Origin: a virus
Direction: 5' to 3' (one strand)
DNA: 25,771 bases
IMG/VR virus record: IMGVR_UViG_3300042934_000108
Span: 1 to 25,771 of that record
The first letter of the stretch is position 1. Every line of letters starts with the position of its first letter. Positions 20,782 to 25,771 of this stretch are shown piece by piece. The notes under the pieces were generated by a model, which worked only from the letters and a program-made list of their open reading frames with translations, ran no database searches and was not told the origin of the DNA. A program made the position numbers and the translations under genes.

Positions 20782-21138
20782 TTATCCCTCCGTATCGTAA
20801 AATCTGTAATCGCAGGTATAGGCGTAGTGACCCGTTGCCTGAGCAAAAGGCAGATCACGCCCACCTGCCCGCATAAAACCAGCAGGGAGCAAGACAGCCT
20901 TAAAGGCTTCGTCTGCTCCCTGTTTTAGTGCTGGCTTCTTACTGTATAGCGTCACCTGTACGCGCGTTGTCTGGCTCGTTGGCGCGTTGTCAGCATGACT
21001 GTTGTTTGGGCTATCAATAATCTGATAAGTGACGTGTGTCTCCGGCAGCGTAGCCCCGGCAGAGTATGTGCCTTGCTCCTTCACCGGGTATCCCATCGCA
21101 AGTAGTGTGTCGTATACCAGCGAATAAATATTAGTCAA
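20782..21138 (-). CDS. Tail completion / head-tail joining protein
   Basis: 118 residues from TTG 21138, with GGGAGGGG upstream; it overlaps the preceding gene by eight bases, and the next in-frame ATG (21096) would cut off 14 residues. The pattern YSLVYDTLLAMGYPVKEQGT, PETHVTYQIIDSPNNSHADN, then RVQVTLYSKKP and HYAYTCDYRFY is typical of small head-tail joining/tail-terminator proteins of Firmicutes phages (DUF3168-like). It would cap the tail or join it to the connector. Position between HK97 gp10-like and major tail genes supports this. Confidence 0.75.
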   Translation of the reverse strand: MTNIYSLVYDTLLAMGYPVKEQGTYSAGATLPETHVTYQIIDSPNNSHADNAPTSQTTRVQVTLYSKKPALKQGADEAFKAVLLPAGFMRAGGRDLPFAQATGHYAYTCDYRFYDTEG

Positions 21139-21559
21139 CGGGCATCCCCTCCCGCTTCAGTACTTCTCGCTGAATTTTCTTTACCTTGTTCTTGTTCTTC
21201 TCGAATGCCAACCGAATACCAGGATCTGCCGGCTGGGTAGGCGTGCCGTACTCAACGAAGGTGGAATGCCACGCCCCCGGGGATTTTTCATCATCAACAC
21301 CCACCTGAACGACAATGTTATTGCCGTACTGCTTTGGTTCAGACACATCAACCCCCGCCAGCGTGGTCCCGGTCTGCTCGTGCTTCTCAGCCCACTTCCG
21401 GATATCGGCCTGTATCGGTGCCGCGCTCTCAGTCAGCGCCGCCTTCACAGCATCATCTACACTGCGGCCGGCAGCAGCTACCCGGGCGAGGTAATCTTCT
21501 ACACCGGACACATCCAGCGTTATCCTGCGGGAGTTTGTCGCTCTACGGCTTCTCGCCAT
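21131..21559 (-). CDS. HK97 gp10-like head-tail protein
   Basis: 142 residues from ATG 21559, which overlaps the upstream stop by one base (TAATG); a GTG 13 codons earlier is inside the upstream gene and rejected. Signature segments: VEDYLARVAAAGRSVDDAVK, ESAAPIQADIRKWAE, then WHSTFVEYGTPTQPADPGIR, where family members have 'vEyGT...ApPf.rpA'. This protein belongs to the neck and tail-completion set of HK97-type phages. Basic C-terminus. Confidence 0.85.
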   Translation of the reverse strand: MARSRRATNSRRITLDVSGVEDYLARVAAAGRSVDDAVKAALTESAAPIQADIRKWAEKHEQTGTTLAGVDVSEPKQYGNNIVVQVGVDDEKSPGAWHSTFVEYGTPTQPADPGIRLAFEKNKNKVKKIQREVLKREGMPVD

Positions 21560-21900
21560 TAGCCATTCACCGCCCGGGAGACTTTGAGGATCAGCCACAT
21601 GTGCCGCTGCTCTACGTCCTCAATATTGATCACGTCATACGCGAGTGCTGCGTCATCATTCAGCAGCAGACGGTCCCGCTCGGAGATCCCAGGGCGATAC
21701 CACATCGTTACTTCTGCGGTATCCGTGACTGTGAGTGCTCCGGATGTCGTTGACTCCGTCCCGCCCTTGCCCTTCCAGGCACAGAATTCAATCGCCGGGG
21801 CGGATACATAACTGATGTCCGGAGCTCCGTTCAAGTCTGTCTCGATTCGCTGCTGCACTCTGATGGCGGTTGACAGTTGCTGTGCTGAAGGCTTAAACAT
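21559..21900 (-). CDS. Head closure / head-tail adaptor protein
   Basis: 113 residues; ATG 21900 overlaps the upstream gene by eight bases with GGTGAG upstream. Beta-rich protein with AIEFCAWKGKGGTE, then EVTMWYRPGISERDRLLLND and YDVINIEDVEQRHMWLILKV. This matches the SPP1 gp16-like head-closure family (phage head-tail joining), whose members hold DNA in the filled head and offer a docking ring for the tail. Confidence 0.8.
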   Translation of the reverse strand: MFKPSAQQLSTAIRVQQRIETDLNGAPDISYVSAPAIEFCAWKGKGGTESTTSGALTVTDTAEVTMWYRPGISERDRLLLNDDAALAYDVINIEDVEQRHMWLILKVSRAVNG

Positions 21901-22171
21901 CAGGCATGCTCACCACCATCAATTGAGGCATTAAGCACATCGTAAAGGCGAACGAGAACTGAACGTCACCCGGGGTTAAATTCCACAGATCCGTTACTCC
22001 CACTGTCAGTGTGGATATGCCAAGGTCAGTTTCAAGCTGCTCCTGGGATATGCCGGCATTGAGCATGTACTGCTTGACGGCCATCACTTTGATAGACAGT
22101 GTCCCATCGTTAAACGTGCCGCCCACAGACAGCCCGATCTTGACCTTCTCCAGCAGTTCTGCGTCAGTCAT
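21893..22171 (-). CDS. gp6-like head-tail connector
   Basis: 92 residues with AGGTGAT shortly before the ATG. Helical small protein (TDAELLEKVKIGLSVGGTFN, then SIKVMAVKQYMLNAGISQEQ, and CLMPQLMVVSMPDV). Size and position directly before the head-closure gene match gp6/phage connector adaptor proteins that bind the portal ring. Sequence match is weaker than for its neighbours. Confidence 0.75.
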   Translation of the reverse strand: MTDAELLEKVKIGLSVGGTFNDGTLSIKVMAVKQYMLNAGISQEQLETDLGISTLTVGVTDLWNLTPGDVQFSFAFTMCLMPQLMVVSMPDV

Positions 22172-22181
22172 TGCCCATCAC

Positions 22182-22781
22182 CTACACAATCAGATAGACA
22201 TCAAGAGCCTGGCCGTTCAGGACGGTGTTGAAATCAATCGTATTGGATGCGAGCACAGTTTCACTGGTGGTTACTGTCGGCGCCGTGCCTTCTTTGACAT
22301 TGTCTACAAAGGCCATTTGTACTGTATTGTGCGGCAGTTTGTACGGCAGCCCCAGCTTGTCGCCCCACCCGATAGTGGTTGTCGCGCTTGTGGCATCGTG
22401 CGCCGGGATTGTGATCTTGGTAATGGTCTTGAACGCCTTGGCGCCCTCGACTGTGCCGGCTGTATCCACCGTGAAGGCCGGAAGCGTCTCAGTAATCACA
22501 TTGCCGGCATAATCCGTCCCCTCGATGATTACCTGCACTGCTTTGATGCTCCCTGCAGTGCCTCCGGCTGTCGCTGTGACGTTCCGAGGAACGAGAGGGT
22601 TAGTTATGCCTGTCGTCAGTTCCTGCGCCGCTCCGTTGACTGAGGCGTGTATTCCGTCCGCATCCGCAGCGACTGCTTTTAATGCGGCGATCTTGATTCG
22701 CGCCACATACCCGCGCTCAGCTTTCTTGCCGCGAACGTCTGAGGGAACGAAGTTATCAAACTTCGGAAAAAATCTGCTCAT
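22182..22781 (-). CDS. Capsid-proximal structural protein, putative decoration protein
   Basis: 199 residues. AGGAGG precedes the ATG. The N-terminus is basic (FVPSDVRGKKAERGYVARIK), followed by a long beta-rich domain with low-complexity Ala/Thr (PRNVTATAGGTAGSIKAVQV, GNVITETLPAFTVDTAGTVE, then KTITKITIPAHDATSATTTI, KLGLPYKL). Proteins with the 'KLGLPyk' pattern recur in Caudoviricetes next to capsid genes. I cannot name a family with certainty. It lies just downstream of the capsid gene across a terminator, the usual place of a head decoration or head fibre-like protein. Confidence 0.6.
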   Translation of the reverse strand: MSRFFPKFDNFVPSDVRGKKAERGYVARIKIAALKAVAADADGIHASVNGAAQELTTGITNPLVPRNVTATAGGTAGSIKAVQVIIEGTDYAGNVITETLPAFTVDTAGTVEGAKAFKTITKITIPAHDATSATTTIGWGDKLGLPYKLPHNTVQMAFVDNVKEGTAPTVTTSETVLASNTIDFNTVLNGQALDVYLIV

Positions 22782-22807
22782 TCAGATACCTCCTGCTTCT
22801 TATTTGT

Positions 22808-22836
22808 ATAAAAGAAAGAGGGCTCTCGCCCCCTCC
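22808..22836 (-). terminator. Intrinsic terminator after the capsid gene
   Basis: Minus strand GGAGGGGGC-GAGA-GCCCTCTTT, nine pairs with wobbles, followed by CTTTT. It lies in the 58-base gap between the capsid and decoration-like genes. Confidence 0.8.
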
Positions 22837-22839
22837 TGC

Positions 22840-24054
22840 TTAAGCCTCTGCGTAAGACCAGTAGGTGAATGTTTCTTTCGGGAAGAGTGGCTTACCACCG
22901 GAATAGACCTTACCTCTCCACACTGTTTCATCCGAGGAGAACTTCTCCGATGTGTTGGACTCGATGGTGAAGGACTCCGATTCATTGACGATGTACATAG
23001 ACAGGTCGCCATACAGCACAGAATCGACATCAGGCATCCGCGAGCTGAAGATAACAGGCATACCGGCGATCAGGTAATTCGAAGTGCCAGGGCCTCCTTG
23101 AACCGGAGTGATGGTTACAAGTGGTTTGCCTGCTGCATCTGTCAGCGAGAAGAACCGGTTGAAGAACGTCTTCCGCTTCATGATCCAGGTGCCTTGGTCG
23201 CCATACGGGCTTTCAACCTCACCGAGGATCTCAGCGATTTGAGCCCAGTCCATATCGGAGTATGTTTTGGCATCCGAAGTCCCCTCTTTGATCGCAGTGA
23301 CCAAACCGAGGAACGTGCCACCTGAGAGTGATCCGTTAATTACGCTGTTCTCCAGCAGGATACCGATGTACTTACCGATCTCCCCAGCAAGGTAAGTTTC
23401 AAATGCCGGGATGCTGTTGCGGAGCAGCAGGTTTTTCACAACGAGTGTTGCAACAACTGCCTCTTGAGAAATCTTCACCTCTGTAAATGTGAAGTTCAGA
23501 GTAGCTGTGCCGTTCGAGTTGTCAGTAGGCGTGCCGGTTGTGCCGATAGGCAGGGACACATCGCCCGTGAATCCAAACTTGGTGATGGCGGAATAGAGAC
23601 GGCCATACTGCTCGATGATCTTATAGACGCGGTCCAGTGTGGTCTGCGGAACGAGGTATTCCGCACCGGATGTGACGCTGCCACCGTTCATGTCGGTGAT
23701 AGCACGCTTACCGAATGCTAATACCGCTGCGTCAGTGTCGTTAATCTTGCCGCCCAGGTAACTGCGGTAGAACGCATCACGGTATTTCGATGAGCTACGG
23801 AAGTTGTCTTCTGTGATTTCATTCGTCTTGGTTGGCAATGGAATCCCCCTCTTTTCTTCTGGCGCATCCACCAGCTTTTCGTTGATGGCGTCAATGTCTT
23901 CGCTCAGTGTGCGAAGCTGGTCCGCAATCTGCCCCATTTCCTCGGCACCCATGTCACGGTGATTCTTCACCTTTTCTTTGAGTGCTAGGCGCTTCTGTTC
24001 AAGCTCGCCCTTTTCGCGTTTCAGTTCAGCCGTTTCTTTTTGAGTCATAGCCAT
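22840..24054 (-). CDS. HK97-type major capsid protein
   Basis: 404 residues from ATG 24054; AAGGGGG lies about ten bases upstream, and an earlier TTG frame start is rejected. Residues 1-100 are a coiled-coil delta/scaffold domain (KREKGELEQKRLALKEKVKN) that the protease normally removes. The coat follows: SSKYRDAFYRSYLGGKINDT, AEYLVPQTTLDRVYKIIEQY, FTFTEVKISQEAVVATLVVK, YIGILLENSVINGSLSGGT, then TWIMKRKTFFNRFF and FSSRMPDVDSVLYGDLSMYI. These are characteristic HK97 fold blocks. It follows the prohead protease, as normal. Confidence 0.93.
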   Translation of the reverse strand: MAMTQKETAELKREKGELEQKRLALKEKVKNHRDMGAEEMGQIADQLRTLSEDIDAINEKLVDAPEEKRGIPLPTKTNEITEDNFRSSSKYRDAFYRSYLGGKINDTDAAVLAFGKRAITDMNGGSVTSGAEYLVPQTTLDRVYKIIEQYGRLYSAITKFGFTGDVSLPIGTTGTPTDNSNGTATLNFTFTEVKISQEAVVATLVVKNLLLRNSIPAFETYLAGEIGKYIGILLENSVINGSLSGGTFLGLVTAIKEGTSDAKTYSDMDWAQIAEILGEVESPYGDQGTWIMKRKTFFNRFFSLTDAAGKPLVTITPVQGGPGTSNYLIAGMPVIFSSRMPDVDSVLYGDLSMYIVNESESFTIESNTSEKFSSDETVWRGKVYSGGKPLFPKETFTYWSYAEA

Positions 24055-24070
24055 GATTTGTTTATCCCCC

Positions 24071-24730
24071 TTATAATTGAGCAATCAGATTTTTTAGTGC
24101 TTGGATCTTGTCCGCATCACCGACCGGTATTTCCGGATCAACCACAACAGGCACTTCAGGTGCCGGTTCTGGAGCCTGCGCAATAATGACCGTTTCTTCG
24201 TAGGCCGGGAATACCACGACACTCGCCTCATAGATCTCATTGATCTTGAGTACGACATCGATCTTGTTTTCCCAGTCCGTTGCGATCATGGCGTTGCCGT
24301 CAAACCAGAAAGACATGCCGTCAATGATGCCCTTGTCCACGCGGTCAAAGATGTAGTCATCGATCAGCGTGTCGCCCAGTGTGGCCTCAATAAAAAGCCC
24401 CGTGTCATCGACAGAGGCCGTCATGTTTTTGCCGGATCTCGCCAGCACCCACGTTGTATTGTGATCTATCAGCAGCACAAGGTTGGATAGGTCTACTCCG
24501 TCCAGCGCCCGCTTGTCGATCTTCTCAACCCACTGACTGCCCCGCCACGGCGTTCCGATTACATCGAATAGGATTGGGTAGCCTCTCAACTTGCGGACGT
24601 TCTGACCGCCTTCTAATTGCTCCAGTACTGCGCGGAATTGCGCTTTCTCGTTATCGAATCCGATTCGCCGCTTTGCTTGCGCGGAAAATGGAGATTTATT
24701 CACTTCCGGTTCCGTTTTCGTTTGGATCAC
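24071..24730 (-). CDS. HK97-type prohead protease
   Basis: 219 residues if GTG 24730 is used. That codon sits inside its own GGGGGTGATC Shine-Dalgarno-like run, so the true start is uncertain; a GTG at 24703 is an alternative. The U35-type serine protease core is clear: LRGYPILFDVIGTPWRGSQW, NLVLLIDHNTTWVLARSGKN with H90, GLFIEATLGDT, and KGIIDGMSFWFDG with S140; the third acidic residue is not assigned. The C-terminus is a Pro/Glu-rich tail. It cleaves the capsid delta domain during head maturation. It overlaps the portal gene by up to 35 bases. Confidence 0.9.
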   Translation of the reverse strand: MIQTKTEPEVNKSPFSAQAKRRIGFDNEKAQFRAVLEQLEGGQNVRKLRGYPILFDVIGTPWRGSQWVEKIDKRALDGVDLSNLVLLIDHNTTWVLARSGKNMTASVDDTGLFIEATLGDTLIDDYIFDRVDKGIIDGMSFWFDGNAMIATDWENKIDVVLKINEIYEASVVVFPAYEETVIIAQAPEPAPEVPVVVDPEIPVGDADKIQALKNLIAQL

Positions 24731-25771
24731 CCCCTTTCACGGTATATTCTCCGGGCTCAAGAGCCGTAAAGTTCTTACTCTCCATGAATTTGTCCAGCTC
24801 CACGGGTCCACGAGCTAAGCTGACACGCTTTCTGATTTCATTGCGTGTCATCACACCGCCGAATAACATCTCTTTGAAGAAGGTTGTCTTTGCCCCGAGC
24901 GTGCTGATCTCCAGGTCAATAAGCTCTGCTTTGATCTTGTTGTTGAAGCCGATCTCCTGCCGACTGAACAGCTTATAAGTCAGTTCCTCTTCAACCTGGA
25001 AAGCAATCGGCTTAATTGTGTTGTCAACAAACTGCTCGTACTGCAGCTCGCTGGCGTTATTGGTGACAATCTCCTTCGATGCCCCATAGTAGAGGTACAG
25101 GTAGCTGACGATTGACTCCAGCAACGTTGTATTCAGTGCGCTCAGCTTGAGGTCCAGGTTATGTACCTCGTATTCCGCGCCGATCATCCCGAAGCCCGTT
25201 GTATTCTCAGCAGTCAGGAACAACTCTTTGAACTCTTCCAACTTCTTCTTCATGTCTCCGCCCTTGAGCTGCGTCTTGACCTGCAGCAGAGCCGCAATAC
25301 GCTGGCTGTTCTCGGAGTCTTTGACCGCCTGAGACTGCAGCGTGTTGACAATCTGTACATATCCGCTCGTTGCCTGCCTCTGCTCTCCGCCTGACTGCGT
25401 TGGAAAGCGCTGGAGGTGAATTACATCATCGTAGTAAAACGTGTATCCAGCGGCCGCAGGGAACGTCACAACGAGCCGCCCATCTCCGTCATTTGAAAAC
25501 TGGAATTGTGTAAACGGCATTGCATACATCGCCTGCAGCTCACCGCGATCATTCCAGTCCGGGAAGATAAAGACGTTGTTCGCCAGCAGCAGCCGCGTTG
25601 CTACGTATGTCCAAAACACCTGCGGCGTTTGATATGGGTTAGTCCGCACTGCCAGCACATACTGCACAGGGCCATTAATGATCTCCGAATTGCCCGCGCC
25701 ATCCTCCCGCACATGATAGAAAGGAATGCTGCCTACCTTCTCAGCCACAAAGTTTATGGCCGTCCGCACTT
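24696..25771 (-). CDS. HK97-type portal protein, 5' part outside window
   Basis: At least 357 residues, with the N-terminus beyond the right edge; the apparent GTG at 25769 is only an internal codon. Segments typical of the family: TAINFVAEKVGSIPFYHVRE, RTNPYQTPQVFWTYVATRLL, VFIFPDWNDRGELQAMYAMP, FYYDDVIHLQRF, GFGMIGAEYEVHNL, then FFKEMLFGGVMTRNEIRKRV and ESKNFTALEPGEYTVKGGD. The dodecameric portal forms the DNA entry vertex. It is followed by protease and capsid, the standard order; terminase genes are expected further right. Confidence 0.93.
   Translation of the reverse strand, partial: VRTAINFVAEKVGSIPFYHVREDGAGNSEIINGPVQYVLAVRTNPYQTPQVFWTYVATRLLLANNVFIFPDWNDRGELQAMYAMPFTQFQFSNDGDGRLVVTFPAAAGYTFYYDDVIHLQRFPTQSGGEQRQATSGYVQIVNTLQSQAVKDSENSQRIAALLQVKTQLKGGDMKKKLEEFKELFLTAENTTGFGMIGAEYEVHNLDLKLSALNTTLLESIVSYLYLYYGASKEIVTNNASELQYEQFVDNTIKPIAFQVEEELTYKLFSRQEIGFNNKIKAELIDLEISTLGAKTTFFKEMLFGGVMTRNEIRKRVSLARGPVELDKFMESKNFTALEPGEYTVKGGDPNENGTGSE

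Noticed and set aside
1-25771. tRNA genes, CRISPR arrays, insertion sequences, integrase or attachment core
   Set aside because: Looked for cloverleaf-like segments, regularly spaced repeats, transposase motifs and tyrosine or serine recombinase motifs; none seen.

Overview
The window looks like one continuous stretch of a temperate siphophage or prophage of a Gram-positive (Bacillota) host. A Paenibacillus-like host is the best guess (inference): base composition is moderate, Shine-Dalgarno sites are strong GGAGG types, there is a secreted copper-amine-oxidase-N / stalk-domain protein, an SLH-like tail on the endolysin, and an A118-type holin. Nothing in the window is clearly a host chromosomal gene. 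There are no tRNA, rRNA, CRISPR or insertion-sequence features, and no gene-free stretch longer than 300 bases.

Layout, left to right. (1) 1-5310, minus strand: a tightly packed early operon. It starts with a ParB/Srx-type nuclease-fold protein, then an unknown protein, a small sigma-70-like factor, a chain of small proteins joined by ATGA overlaps (several with Cys/His zinc motifs), and ends with an SbcC/Rad50-like ATPase that runs off the left edge. (2) 5363-6912: the lysis-lysogeny control region. A short Xre/Cro-like gene (minus) faces a 222-aa Xre repressor (plus). At least three promoters overlap copies of one semi-palindromic operator (ATATAAC-N8-GTTATAT). A second short Xre gene (plus) follows. 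(3) 7033-7356, minus: a stand-alone LytTR DNA-binding-domain protein, placed where an integrase would often be; no integrase is seen. (4) 7416-9224, minus: the end-of-operon terminator, A118-like holin, M15 L-Ala-D-Glu-type endolysin, a membrane/coiled-coil protein and a 64-aa protein. (5) 9289-19817, minus: secreted stalk-domain protein, tail-associated Tal protein, beta-helix tail spike, Dit, a 1409-aa tape measure, and the tail assembly chaperone pair G/GT with a textbook -1 frameshift signal. (6) 19873-25771, minus: major tail protein with an Ig-like domain, head-tail joining set, a likely decoration protein, HK97-type capsid, prohead protease and a portal protein cut by the right edge.

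How the parts work together. Late transcription runs right to left from head to tail to lysis and stops at the hairpin near 7416-7457. Five more intrinsic terminators lie inside this late unit, so read-through, antitermination or internal promoters must set relative expression. The early operon is fired from promoters that carry the repressor's presumed operators. The encoded sigma factor and the LytTR protein are the best in-window candidates for switching on later genes, but their targets cannot be proven from this sequence.

The most interesting signals are the operator array, the stand-alone LytTR regulator with a nearby 20-bp-period direct repeat, the sigma factor, the frameshift cassette, and a Shine-Dalgarno G8 tract caught in a hairpin loop between the sigma gene and its downstream neighbour.
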